From contig DASZME010000009.1 in the NCBI GenBank assembly GCA_035551995.1, positions 62,001-126,000 on the forward strand: a DNA stretch of 64,000 bases, given 5' to 3'. Within the stretch, counting starts at the first letter, position 1. Each line of letters opens with the position of its first letter. The notes under the pieces were generated by a model. The model made no database searches. It had not been told where the DNA came from and saw nothing but the letters and a program-made list of their open reading frames with translations. This stretch comes from RYN-428 sp035551995 (GTDB lineage: Bacteria > Planctomycetota > Phycisphaerae > Tepidisphaerales > Tepidisphaeraceae). Made by a program: the position numbers and the translations under genes. Shown here piece by piece: positions 25,483 through 34,079 of the stretch.

Positions 25483-26256
25483 ATGAAATCGAATTTTGCC
25501 GCCTTGGTTGTGTGTCTTTTCGCTTCGGTCGCCGGCGCCCGCGCTTTCGCGGCCGACAGCAAGCCCGTGATGGTTACGCCGGGCAAGCTGATTTTCGAGG
25601 ATGATTTCGCCAGCGGGCAGATGAAGCCCAAATGGAATGTGGGGAAGGGAAATTGGTCGGTAAAGGACGGCGTCGTCACCGCCTTTGAGATTCCCGAAGA
25701 CCACCATGGCGCTTATGCGTACATCAACCCAAACGTCGAGTACAAAGACGTGCTGGTGGAGTTTTCGTTCAAGCTTGACACCGCCAAAAACTTGCACCTC
25801 AACATGCGGGACAGCAAATATAAGGGATCGCATGCCGGGCATATTTTGCAGGCGATCATCATGCCCGACAAAGTTCAGCTTCAGGACATGAAGCTCGGCG
25901 GCATGAAAAACGAGTATTACGACGTCACCTCCAAGCCGACGGCCACTCCCGCCGAAAAGAAAGAAATTCAGGAAAAGGTGAAGGACAAGACCGCGACGTT
26001 CAAGGCCAGCTTCGACCCCGCCGCCTGGCACGAAGGCCGGGTCGAGGTCTTGGGCGATCAGATCGTCATCAGCATCGACGGCAAGCCGGTCGGATACCTT
26101 AAATCCGAAGGCATCGACCATGCCGCCAAGAATATGATCGGCTTCACCGTCGGCGGCAAATCCGCGGAGATCAAAAACGTAAAGGCATGGGACGCGACGG
26201 CCGCCCTGGACTGGACCAGCCGCAAGGATGAAGTGATCGGATCGCTGAAGAAGTAG
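25483..26256 (+). CDS. Secreted DUF1080 (3-keto-disaccharide hydrolase-like) protein
   Basis: 257 residues with a signal peptide ending at AFA. The body is a single concanavalin-like beta sandwich of the DUF1080 type: GKLIFEDDFASGQMKPKWNV, GNWSVKDGVVTAFE, YKDVLVEFSFKLD, then VLGDQIVISIDGKPVGYL and NMIGFTVGG. DUF1080 proteins act on or bind sugars and are abundant in planctomycetes. An extra charged insertion lies at residues 155-180. A ribosome site (ACGGAGA) precedes the ATG. It is convergent with the anti-sigma gene, with only two bases between them. Confidence 0.82.
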   Translation: MKSNFAALVVCLFASVAGARAFAADSKPVMVTPGKLIFEDDFASGQMKPKWNVGKGNWSVKDGVVTAFEIPEDHHGAYAYINPNVEYKDVLVEFSFKLDTAKNLHLNMRDSKYKGSHAGHILQAIIMPDKVQLQDMKLGGMKNEYYDVTSKPTATPAEKKEIQEKVKDKTATFKASFDPAAWHEGRVEVLGDQIVISIDGKPVGYLKSEGIDHAAKNMIGFTVGGKSAEIKNVKAWDATAALDWTSRKDEVIGSLKK

Positions 26257-26258
26257 AA

Positions 26259-27374
26259 TTACCGCGGCCCGGCGTGAAACGTGAAGTTGGCGTCGGCTCC
26301 CTCGCCGGGAACGATGACGATCTGCTGTTCCTTCACGCCCAGCTGTTCATGCCATGCCTTGAGCGTGTAGGTTCCCGGCGGAAGTCCGCGGATGGTGAAC
26401 AGGCCGTCGCGACCGGTCACGGCGAAAAACGGATTGTCCACCACCCGCACCCACGCCTGCATCCACGGATGCACGTCGCACTTCACGCGAAAAACCTCCG
26501 GCGATTCAAACGGCGCCGTCTGCGACTCGCTCGTTGACGGCTGACCCAGATTCGCCGGCGGATTGTTCACCGCCATCACGCGGACGTTATGCAAAAACGG
26601 ATCGCTGTTGCGAATCAAAAGCTGCTGCCCGACCATCACCGGCACCACGTGAGGCACGAAGACGCACCCCTTCTGATCCAACACGGCAGGCGGCGGCGGC
26701 GGGTATTCCTCGCGCAGCCAGCCGGACAGTCCGTCGCTCACCGAAACCACCACGTTGGCCAGCGTCCCGTTGGCGCCGACCACCATTGATTCATCATAGA
26801 TCGCGCCCCCATGCTCTCTAATACATTCGGGCGTCATGTTAACGCCCATCATCGGCCGGGGCGGTGAGACGGCGCCATCGAACACGATACGGCCGGTCAG
26901 GATACCGTCGGCAAGAATCGGAGCGGCCGGAGGCGGCGGCGCCGGGTCTTTTTCGAGAGCGGGGCCGGTGGTCGATGAATGACTCGGCGGGAGCGACGGG
27001 ACCAGCGGGTTTTGCCGCGGTCTCGCGTCAGGAACGGCGTCCGGTTTGGATCGATCAGGCGCCACGTCGACACGAACCAGATCGGATTGGCGTCTCGGCC
27101 GATTCCAGCGCGCCGCCGTCCAATATCCCAGCGTGGATCCGCAAACAACGGCGACCATCGCGGCGACGCGGAATAGCGTAGGACGCAGAAACATGAGTCG
27201 CCCGGCGGGGATTTTCGTTTGAGCCCGGCGAAGAGCCGCCTGGGTTCGGGCGATCAACTCGCGCGAAGGACCGTTCGGCGTCGGGAGGTCGCGCAGCGCC
27301 TCGGCGGCGCGATTCAGAAGATCGCCGCGATCAAATCGATTTTCGGATTCGGAATTCTCCGGTCTCATGGTCAT
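26259..27374 (-). CDS. Membrane anti-sigma-like protein fused to a cupredoxin-like domain
   Basis: 371 residues. The first 60 residues are charged (RFDRGDLLNRAAEALRDLPT) and occupy the place of an anti-sigma domain. A membrane helix follows at about 72-90 (LFRVAAMVAVVCGSTLGYW), then a Pro-rich linker. The C-terminal 210 residues look like the methylamine-utilisation/plastocyanin-type family: RIVFDGAVSPPRP, CVFVPHVVPVMVGQQLLIRN, SDPFLHNVRVM, FRVKCDVHPWMQAWV and GLFTIRGLPPGTYTLKAWHE. The conserved His, Cys and His could bind copper. It lies 24 bases after the ECF sigma gene, so it most likely controls that factor and reads a periplasmic metal or redox cue. This role is inferred. Confidence 0.75.
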   Translation of the reverse strand: MTMRPENSESENRFDRGDLLNRAAEALRDLPTPNGPSRELIARTQAALRRAQTKIPAGRLMFLRPTLFRVAAMVAVVCGSTLGYWTAARWNRPRRQSDLVRVDVAPDRSKPDAVPDARPRQNPLVPSLPPSHSSTTGPALEKDPAPPPPAAPILADGILTGRIVFDGAVSPPRPMMGVNMTPECIREHGGAIYDESMVVGANGTLANVVVSVSDGLSGWLREEYPPPPPAVLDQKGCVFVPHVVPVMVGQQLLIRNSDPFLHNVRVMAVNNPPANLGQPSTSESQTAPFESPEVFRVKCDVHPWMQAWVRVVDNPFFAVTGRDGLFTIRGLPPGTYTLKAWHEQLGVKEQQIVIVPGEGADANFTFHAGPR

Positions 27375-27398
27375 TCTCGTGTCTGAGTCGCGGGAAAT

Positions 27399-27902
27399 TT
27401 ATTCGGCGCCAACCTGCGACAACAATTGCCGAAGCCTGGCTCGTGCCCGATGCAGCAGGACGCCGACGTTGTCGATCGAGCAATTCAATTGAACGCCGAT
27501 CTGCTGATAGCTGTATCCCTCCAGGTTAAACAGACAAAACGCCTCGGCCTGTTTCGCGGGAAGCTCGGCCAACGCGTTTCTGAGCCGCTCGGATAATTCC
27601 GCCGCCTCGGCGCATTGCGACGGCGACACGCCGCCGGCGGGATGAGATTCCCATTCGGTGGTCATTTCCCGCCCGCGCTGCCGATAGCGCCGTCGAAGCC
27701 GATCCATCGCCCGCGCCACCGCCAGGCGGTTCAGGATCGCGCGTGCGTCGCGCAAAGGCTCGCGCCCGGCCAAGCGAAGCGCCGCCAGGAATGTTTCCTG
27801 GAAACACTCGTCGGCGTCGGCGCGATTGCCCAGCAGCCGATACGCGATCCGCCAAACCGACGGACCTTCGCGGGCCACGATTCCATCCCAATCCTGCATC
27901 AA
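27399..27902 (-). CDS. ECF-family RNA polymerase sigma factor
   Basis: 167 residues. Sigma region 2 has VWRIAYRLLGNRADADECFQ and TFLAALRLAGREP; region 4 has LRNALAELPAKQAEAFCLFN and GYSYQQIGVQLNCSIDNVGV, a helix-turn-helix that contacts the -35 element. It is translated together with the anti-sigma-like protein 24 bases downstream, a classic regulated ECF locus. Expression is probably autoregulated from the 341-bp divergent region upstream. Confidence 0.92.
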   Translation of the reverse strand: MMQDWDGIVAREGPSVWRIAYRLLGNRADADECFQETFLAALRLAGREPLRDARAILNRLAVARAMDRLRRRYRQRGREMTTEWESHPAGGVSPSQCAEAAELSERLRNALAELPAKQAEAFCLFNLEGYSYQQIGVQLNCSIDNVGVLLHRARARLRQLLSQVGAE

Positions 27903-28243
27903 TGCCCCGTTCCGCCGCCGGCTGATGTTACTGGAACAATAGTCGTCGCCAGGGCGGCGGCTATTACGCTTGTTTTCCGACGCTGCGTCTCATGTGACGA
28001 CGTCCGCCATGGCATGATGGATTATACGAGGCGTGCGACACTTTTGACGGCTGGGCCCACTTTCCCTCCCCGGCCCCCCCGGCGTAACGGGTTTGCGGGC
28101 AAAGGCCAAAGCGTCACCCATGATTTTACGCGGCGGTCCGCGCATTCGTTGCAAGCGCGCCGTTCCCACGCTATCACAACGCCGCACGAATATCCGGTGT
28201 AACAACATTTGTCCGCACGAGCGGCCTAGCGGAGTCAACCGAA
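27903..28243. promoter_or_regulatory. Divergent intergenic region between ECF sigma and DUF3311 genes
   Basis: 341 bases holding the promoters for the leftward sigma operon and the rightward transporter pair. I see no convincing -35/-10 pair, hairpin or riboswitch, and no credible short gene. Confidence 0.4.
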
Positions 28244-28492
28244 ATGAAATGGTTTATCGCATTGCTGGTTTGCGTTCTGGTGGTGATCCATCAGGATTTC
28301 TGGCTGTGGAGAACGCCTTTCCCGCTGCTGCTTGGGTTCCTGCCGGTGGGGCTGTGGTATCACGCCTTGTTTTGCATCGCGGCGGCGTTGCTGATGGCGC
28401 TGTGCGTCGCGACGGTCTGGCCGGCGGAGTTGGAACAATCCGAGCCGGAAACGCCCGAGGCGCGCAAGGCCGAGGGTTATCCCGAACATTAA
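28244..28492 (+). CDS. DUF3311 small membrane protein
   Basis: 82 residues with two membrane helices (MKWFIALLVCVLVVIHQDFW and LWYHALFCIAAALLMALC) and an acidic tail. DUF3311 genes usually sit directly before an SSS-family sodium/solute symporter, as here, 138 bases away. The protein is thought to be an accessory subunit for the symporter, though its role is unproven. Confidence 0.87.
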   Translation: MKWFIALLVCVLVVIHQDFWLWRTPFPLLLGFLPVGLWYHALFCIAAALLMALCVATVWPAELEQSEPETPEARKAEGYPEH

Positions 28493-28630
28493 GCCGATTT
28501 TTCCACGCGCGGCGACCTACGACGACGCGCGTGGCGCAGGCGCCTGGCCTGTGTCCCCGCCGCGAAAAACAAACGGCCACGACGGCGGTCCCGCCGGCAT
28601 TGAAGGTGTACCAATCAGGAGTAGCGCGCC

Positions 28631-30655
28631 ATGCTTCCCGCCATCGTCATCTTTGTCTATCTAGCGGTCGTTCTTTACATCGGCATCTTCGCATTTCGCA
28701 AAGGACGCGAGACCGGGGAAGACTTCTTTCTCGCCAGCCGATCGATCGGCTCCATCGTCTTTTTCCTGTCGCTGTTCGCGACCAACATGACCGCCTTCGC
28801 CATCCTTGGATCGTCCGGCGCGGCCTATAAACAGGGCATCGGAATCTTCGGAATGATGGCCACCTCCTCCGCCCTGGTCATCCCCCTGACCCTCTTTTTC
28901 ATCGGCACCCGTCTCTGGTCGTACGGCAAGCGCTTCGGCCATATGACGCAGGTTTCATTCTTCCGCGATCGCTGGGAATGCTCGTTCATCGGAACCATCA
29001 TCTTCGTCGTCACCGCGTCCATGCTGCTCCCCTACCTGATCATCAGCATCGACGGCGGCGGGACCATCCTCTCGTCTTTGACCGACAATCGAATCTCCTA
29101 CCCGGTCGGCGGCGCCATCGTCACGCTCATCGTCATGGCCACCGTCTTCTTCGGCGGCATGCGCGGCGCCGTCTGGGTCAACGTGCTGCAAACGCTGCTG
29201 TTCATCAGCTTTGGCGTGATCGCCTTTACCTGGGTCGGCAACCACATGGACGGCGGATTCCACGGCGCGGTCAGCAAGATGCTCACCGATCCGTCCAATC
29301 ATCCGGTGAATCCGATCACGCACGCGGTGATTCAAACGCCGCCGCAGGCGAAAATGGGAACGCTTCTCACGCGAGAGCGCATTCCCTGGCAGGTTTTTCT
29401 CAGCTTCATGCTGATTCCGCTGTCGTCGATCATGTTTCCGCACATGTCGATCATGTGCTTCACGGCCAAAAAAGTGACGGCGTTTAAGAAGACGGTCATT
29501 CTCTATCCGATCTGCATCGCCGCGATTTGGCTGCCATGCGTCTTTCTGGGGGCGCTGGGACCCAGCCAGGATAAGGTGCGCGATTTGGTCGCCGCCAATT
29601 CCGAGCCGTTTAAGGAATGGCTGGAAGCCGGCGCCGGGACGAATACAAAGGGGGAGGAAGTGGCGCCGGACCTGACGGCGGCGCTGGAGAAGATCGCCGC
29701 CGGCCCAGCCAGGCCGGCGGGGATGATGGCGCACAATAAACTTGAAGGGATGGCGCCGGCGACATCGCGGGCGGCTGAGGTGTCGGAGAAACCGCCCGCC
29801 AAGCCAAAGCCCAATCCCGCCGCCGCGGCCGCCGCCGCCGCCCGGTCGATCCTCGCCGACGTTCGCGAGGACGCCAAACGCGACGATAAGGATAAGAAGC
29901 TGAAGGCGACTGAAGTCGCCCATCGGATCTACGCGATCAAGAATCCGATCCTGTCCAAGGAATGGAACAAGATCGCCAATAACAATTCCGACAGCGTCTT
30001 GCTGGAGATGCTGAAGGTGTATGTGCCGGCCGGCTTGTTTGGGCTGCTGGCGGCGGGCATTATCTCGGCGGTGATGGGTTCGGACTGCCACCAGATCCTG
30101 GCCCTGAGCACGATGTTCACCAAGGACATCTTCAGCTATTACGGCGGCGGAAAACGCCTGGGGGAAAAGAGCGTCGTGCACATGGGCCGACTGTTCATCG
30201 TCTTGATCAACGGAACGGCCTACTTTATCGCCTTGGGAAGACCGCCCATCTTCGATCTGGCGGTGACGTACGCCTTTTCCGGCTTCGCGGCCCTGGCGCC
30301 GATGATGATCGCCGCCCTGTTCTGGAAGCGCAGCACCAAGTTCGGCGCGCTGGCGTGCACGCTTTGGGTGGCGGGGTGGGTGATTTTTCTGGTTTACGCG
30401 GAGGGCTTCCATCATTACAGGCCGGAGGCGGTGCTCTGGCAAATGGGAACGACGAAAATCGTCTTTATGACCGCGATCGGCAAGCTCAGTTTCCTGAACT
30501 TCTCGCCGGTCGTTCCGATGACGCTTGGAGCGGCGGCGGTAACGGTGCTGGCCTCGCTGATCACGCCGGCGCCGTCCGCGGCGACGGTGGCGCGGTATTT
30601 TCCCGATCGCAAGATCGGCTCGAACAGCGGACGGTCTGCGGGACTTGCGATGTGA
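28631..30655 (+). CDS. SSS-family sodium/solute symporter with a low-complexity insert
   Basis: 674 residues with about thirteen membrane helices in the SSS (SLC5-like) pattern: VFVYLAVVLYIGIFAF near the start, FFLASRSIGSIVFFLSLFA, TVFFGGMRGAVWVNVLQTL (the family GGxxAVxxTD-type region), and ALFWKRSTKFGALA near the end. It should use sodium to import a small organic solute such as a sugar or carboxylate; the substrate is not predictable. Between about residues 320 and 440 lies a hydrophilic, Ala/Pro/Lys-rich insert (EKPPAKPKPNPAAAAAAAA). The gene end overlaps a terminator stem. Confidence 0.88.
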   Translation: MLPAIVIFVYLAVVLYIGIFAFRKGRETGEDFFLASRSIGSIVFFLSLFATNMTAFAILGSSGAAYKQGIGIFGMMATSSALVIPLTLFFIGTRLWSYGKRFGHMTQVSFFRDRWECSFIGTIIFVVTASMLLPYLIISIDGGGTILSSLTDNRISYPVGGAIVTLIVMATVFFGGMRGAVWVNVLQTLLFISFGVIAFTWVGNHMDGGFHGAVSKMLTDPSNHPVNPITHAVIQTPPQAKMGTLLTRERIPWQVFLSFMLIPLSSIMFPHMSIMCFTAKKVTAFKKTVILYPICIAAIWLPCVFLGALGPSQDKVRDLVAANSEPFKEWLEAGAGTNTKGEEVAPDLTAALEKIAAGPARPAGMMAHNKLEGMAPATSRAAEVSEKPPAKPKPNPAAAAAAAARSILADVREDAKRDDKDKKLKATEVAHRIYAIKNPILSKEWNKIANNNSDSVLLEMLKVYVPAGLFGLLAAGIISAVMGSDCHQILALSTMFTKDIFSYYGGGKRLGEKSVVHMGRLFIVLINGTAYFIALGRPPIFDLAVTYAFSGFAALAPMMIAALFWKRSTKFGALACTLWVAGWVIFLVYAEGFHHYRPEAVLWQMGTTKIVFMTAIGKLSFLNFSPVVPMTLGAAAVTVLASLITPAPSAATVARYFPDRKIGSNSGRSAGLAM

Positions 30656-30672
30656 TAAATCGCAAAATTTTT
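30645..30672 (+). terminator. Rho-independent terminator straddling the symporter stop codon
   Basis: Stem TTGCGAT / ATCGCAA with a seven-base loop, followed by AATTTTT. The stop codon TGA lies in the loop side of the stem, so termination and translation end are interleaved. Confidence 0.65.
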
Positions 30673-30754
30673 CAATTCGACAGCCCAATCCGTTGGGACA
30701 ACCCACTTCGCCGTTGCGAATTATCCGTAAACGGGCGTCCGCTTGGTTTGAGAC

Positions 30755-30773
30755 ACAGCCGCGGCGGCTGTGC
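30755..30773. repeat. Nine-base perfect palindrome (CACAGCCGC type)
   Basis: CACAGCCGC and its complement are separated by one base, followed by GTGCTACGAAT-like sequence. It lies alone between the symporter and an ECF sigma gene and has no T run. Confidence 0.55.
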
Positions 30774-30893
30774 TACGAATGACCAAGGCGCCGATTTTTG
30801 AGGGCCGGCTAAAAATTCTTGTCTGGCGGATGGCAGGAATAAAACATCTCGACCCGCGTTAGATAGATGACGGCCCCAGGTTTCAACAGTTGA

Positions 30894-31478
30894 ATGACCG
30901 TGCAAGCAGCGTCCCAGCCCGGCAAATCGGCCGTCGATAGCGACGAGGCGCTGATGCAGCGCCTGCGGAATGGAGACGCAATCGCCGGCGATGTGCTGGT
31001 GAAACGACATTACTCCGCTTTGAGCCGGTACTTGCAACGGCTGGCGGGGAATCATGTGGCCGAGGAATTGCTCCAGCAAACCTGGCTGAGCGTCCTCGAC
31101 CATGCCGACAAGTTCGACCCCGATAACGGGGGCGGCGGGTTTAAGTCGTGGCTCTTTCGCATCGCGACCAATAAGGCCAACGACCACTGGCGCACACGCG
31201 GCCGCGAAAAAGCCGCCCATGCGGGGTTAAAGTTGGTTTATGATGACCACGCCCCGCATGCCGACCATCGCATGGAAGGCGTCGAGCAGGACCAGAAACT
31301 CGTCAAGGCCATCGCGCAGCTTCCGGATGCCCAGCGGCAGGTGTTGATGCTTCGCTATTATAGCGATATGAAGTTTGTCGATATTGCCGAATTACTGGGG
31401 TGTCCGCTCAACACCGCGCTCGGACGCGCCCACAAGGCGATGATTCGGCTCAAAGAACTGATGACCGACGGATCGTAA
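30894..31478 (+). CDS. ECF-family RNA polymerase sigma factor
   Basis: 194 residues. Region 2: YSALSRYLQRLAGNHVAEEL and QQTWLSVLDHADKFD. Region 4: LVKAIAQLPDAQRQVLMLRY and the helix-turn-helix VDIAELLGCPLNTALGRAHK. It starts at the ATG at 30894 and is followed after 40 bases by an anti-sigma gene and then by a third gene in one operon. It regulates an unknown stress or envelope response. Confidence 0.92.
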   Translation: MTVQAASQPGKSAVDSDEALMQRLRNGDAIAGDVLVKRHYSALSRYLQRLAGNHVAEELLQQTWLSVLDHADKFDPDNGGGGFKSWLFRIATNKANDHWRTRGREKAAHAGLKLVYDDHAPHADHRMEGVEQDQKLVKAIAQLPDAQRQVLMLRYYSDMKFVDIAELLGCPLNTALGRAHKAMIRLKELMTDGS

Positions 31479-31518
31479 CGGATACAATCGCCGGATCGAA
31501 GATCGGAAAGTTGATAAC

Positions 31519-32142
31519 GTGTTTGGAAAATTGAACAATTCATCGCGGCTCATGATGTATCTGGCGGGCGAACTGGCCGCCGAGGATCGGGCACAGGTCG
31601 AGCGAATGCTGGGGGCCGACGCGGCACTGCGGGCGGAACTACAGGAGTTGGACGGAGCGATCGGGTCGTTCGACGCCGGTATGGCTCGTCTGGATGCGAC
31701 GCCGTTGCAGGGTGAATCGGCGGCGTTGACGCGAATCGGGTCGGCCATGCGGCAACGGTTGGCCGATCGGTCGATGTCCGCCGATGCTCCGGAACGAATC
31801 GGGATTGTCCGGTTGCGGCGGTTCCCGGCGTGGGCCTATCCCGCGGCCGCGGCGGCGGCGGTGCTCATCGCATGCCTGGTTTGGTTCGATCGCCCGGCCG
31901 CCAACACGGGAATTCTGGTCATTCGAGGGCCAAATCCTCATACGAGCGACCCGATCTCGTCTTCAGGCCCGGCTGAGGAAATTACCCACGCAATGACCAA
32001 CAGTTTTGACCAGGGGAATCCCGCCCAGCAGCCCAAGAGCGTCGCTTCGCTCGAAGCCGCCGAGGAGCAGATCGCGGAACTGACCAACGGCGGTTCGGAT
32101 CCGGTCCGCTCATTTTTCGCCATCCCGGACGCCAATGAATAG
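31519..32142 (+). CDS. Membrane anti-sigma factor (zf-HC2-like layout, no cysteines)
   Basis: 207 residues starting at GTG. The N-terminal 50 residues (SSRLMMYLAGELAAEDRAQV, MLGADAALRAELQELDG) have the helical anti-sigma arrangement but lack the His/Cys zinc ligands of true zf-HC2. One membrane helix lies near residues 97-115 (AYPAAAAAAVLIACLVWFD). The remainder is a periplasmic tail of about 90 residues. It follows the sigma gene and probably holds it inactive at the membrane. It overlaps the next gene by eight bases. Confidence 0.8.
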   Translation: MFGKLNNSSRLMMYLAGELAAEDRAQVERMLGADAALRAELQELDGAIGSFDAGMARLDATPLQGESAALTRIGSAMRQRLADRSMSADAPERIGIVRLRRFPAWAYPAAAAAAVLIACLVWFDRPAANTGILVIRGPNPHTSDPISSSGPAEEITHAMTNSFDQGNPAQQPKSVASLEAAEEQIAELTNGGSDPVRSFFAIPDANE

Positions 32143-32884
32143 TCGGCTGATGACATCCCGCCTGCTTGCGTTGTTCCCCTGGTCGCTATGTGCCGTGCTG
32201 GTGGCGCTGGCGGTGGTGCGCAGCCGGCCGGCCGTCACCGTTTCCAACGGCGATGGCGCCTTGTTCGATCGACCCGCTCACGACAAGAGCGATATCGAGA
32301 AATATCGAGCCGACCATCCGCGCATCGGCGCCACCGAACTCGAAAAGGAATGGGAAGCGGCCAAGCAGTTTCTCAGCGTTCATTCCAAGAACCGCTACGA
32401 ACAGATCGAACGCATCCCCGGCGGCCCTAAGAAGCCCTTCGAGCAATTTCTGGTCGGACGCTATCGGATGATAAACCGTCTTAAAGCGCAGTCACCGGAG
32501 CTTTACAACTTGAAAGTGCGCGAGGTCGAACTGGACGACGACGTTTTCGGCATCTGCCTGAAGCTCAAGCGCAACACCGGAGATAAGGCCCGCCTGCAAT
32601 CCGAATTGAAAGCAAGGATCACCGAACTGTTCGACCTGGGCATTTCGGAACGGAAACTGCGAATCGGCCTCGTGGAAACCGCCTTGGCGGATCAGAAGAA
32701 GATTCTCAAGACCGAGCAGGACGGCCGCGAGCAGCTTGTCGACGACCGGTATGGCGCCGTTCTATCCGAGGGCGTCGAAGGCGCCTGGATCGGTCCCAAG
32801 CACAACTCCCCGAAGCCAAAGAGCAATTCCAGCACGATCCCCAGCCTGGGCGATTCCGAACCGAACGTGCCGGCCAATCCGTAG
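32135..32884 (+). CDS. Membrane-anchored helical protein of unknown function in ECF operon
   Basis: 249 residues. A short N-terminal membrane helix (LLALFPWSLCAVLVALAVV) is followed by a periplasmic, largely helical domain (ELEKEWEAAKQFLSVHSKN, FEQFLVGRYRMINRL, KARLQSELKARITELFDLG) and a disordered Pro/Ser/Lys tail. The ATG lies inside the end of the anti-sigma gene, so translation is coupled. The body somewhat resembles periplasmic CpxP/ZraP-type helical proteins that sense envelope stress, but the match is weak. Confidence 0.65.
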   Translation: MNSRLMTSRLLALFPWSLCAVLVALAVVRSRPAVTVSNGDGALFDRPAHDKSDIEKYRADHPRIGATELEKEWEAAKQFLSVHSKNRYEQIERIPGGPKKPFEQFLVGRYRMINRLKAQSPELYNLKVREVELDDDVFGICLKLKRNTGDKARLQSELKARITELFDLGISERKLRIGLVETALADQKKILKTEQDGREQLVDDRYGAVLSEGVEGAWIGPKHNSPKPKSNSSTIPSLGDSEPNVPANP

Positions 32885-32934
32885 GGACGCGGCGCCGTGA
32901 CGAAATCGTTATTTCGGAATGGTAATTTCGATTC

Positions 32935-33963
32935 TCACCGTGTTTGAATCCACTCCATATCGGCGATCAACGGCCGATGCGGCGATCCGACGTCCGGCCC
33001 CACCCGGCACCGGCGGCAACGCCACTGCGAGCCGCTCATGACGTGATCGATCCTGATCGCGGCGCCTTCGGCAAAATAAGTATGGCCGATTCCGAGCCCG
33101 GCGGTGGTGAAGGCGTCGGCGAATTGCGCCCACGATTCGCGGTAGATGCTTCCCTCGCAGATCGTATTAAAATCGCCGCCCAGCATCATGTTGCCGCCTT
33201 GCGCCCGCGCGACGACGCTTAATTTCTGCGATTGTTGCGATCTCACCGCCAGATGTTCCTCCAGGATCTCCGTGCTGTCGGACTTCTGATCGATCACCGC
33301 CTGAAACTGAGTGTGCGGCGACGCAAGATGAATGTTGAAGATGCAGACCTCGCCTCCGGGCGCGGCGAGGTGATAGCGAACGCACGCGCCGCCCCACTTG
33401 CTCCAGCGCGGATCGCCGAAATCTTCGGCGCTCGAGATCGGATACCGGCTGGCGATAGCCAGTTCCCCGTCGCGCCGCCAATGCCATCGCACATCGCCGG
33501 CAAACGGCGCCACCGCCTGCCGCGCCACCCAGGCTTCCTGAAGCAAAATGACGTCCGGGCCGGATTGTTCGATCAATTGGCCCAACGCGGGCCCGTCGAA
33601 TACTTTGCCGTGGACGTTGCAGGTGAGAATGCGCAGATGCTGGGTCAGGCGGTGCGGATGAATCAGCGGTCGCCAGGGAACGCAAACATCGATCAACAAA
33701 AAAAACGCGACATATGCCGCCAGCGCCAGCGCGACCAGCGACCGCCGGCTGACCAGCGCCGCCGTCGGCGCAAGCACGGCCAACGGGAGTGCCGTCACCC
33801 AGATGGGGCCGAACAGCATCAGGGTCGCCAGCCACCAATCGTCTCCCCAGATGCGCAGAAAGAAATAGAAGATGATCAGCACGATCAAATAGGTCCACGA
33901 CACGCGCGCGATGGCCCCGCCAAGTCGATTCCGCAAGCCAGTCGGCCGTGGTTGCTTGTTCAT
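32935..33963 (-). CDS. Membrane-anchored endonuclease/exonuclease/phosphatase (EEP) family protein
   Basis: 342 residues. Three membrane helices fill the first 95 residues (ARVSWTYLIVLIIFYFFLRI, FGPIWVTALPLAVLAPTAAL, LVALALAAYVAFFLLIDV). The EEP fold follows: TCNVHGKVF, ILLQEAWVAR with the metal-binding Glu, CIFNIHLASPH, MLGGDFNT, and a terminal IDHVM holding the catalytic Asp-His. Such proteins hydrolyse phosphodiesters of nucleic acids or lipids; the membrane anchor favours an extracytoplasmic or lipid substrate. It is monocistronic and convergent with the ECF operon. Confidence 0.86.
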   Translation of the reverse strand: MNKQPRPTGLRNRLGGAIARVSWTYLIVLIIFYFFLRIWGDDWWLATLMLFGPIWVTALPLAVLAPTAALVSRRSLVALALAAYVAFFLLIDVCVPWRPLIHPHRLTQHLRILTCNVHGKVFDGPALGQLIEQSGPDVILLQEAWVARQAVAPFAGDVRWHWRRDGELAIASRYPISSAEDFGDPRWSKWGGACVRYHLAAPGGEVCIFNIHLASPHTQFQAVIDQKSDSTEILEEHLAVRSQQSQKLSVVARAQGGNMMLGGDFNTICEGSIYRESWAQFADAFTTAGLGIGHTYFAEGAAIRIDHVMSGSQWRCRRCRVGPDVGSPHRPLIADMEWIQTR

Positions 33964-34079
33964 CCGTGCCGTCGTTTATCTTCCACGGCAAGCCAACCCG
34001 CAAGTGGTGAACCTCGTGGTGAGGGGGTCAAGGGCCAACAAAATGTCATGCACCCAACTTCGTGTATAAAATCGTTCGC

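Noticed and set aside
28955..30706. Minus-strand open frame of 583 codons
   Set aside because: Antisense to the SSS symporter; Arg/His-rich with no domain.
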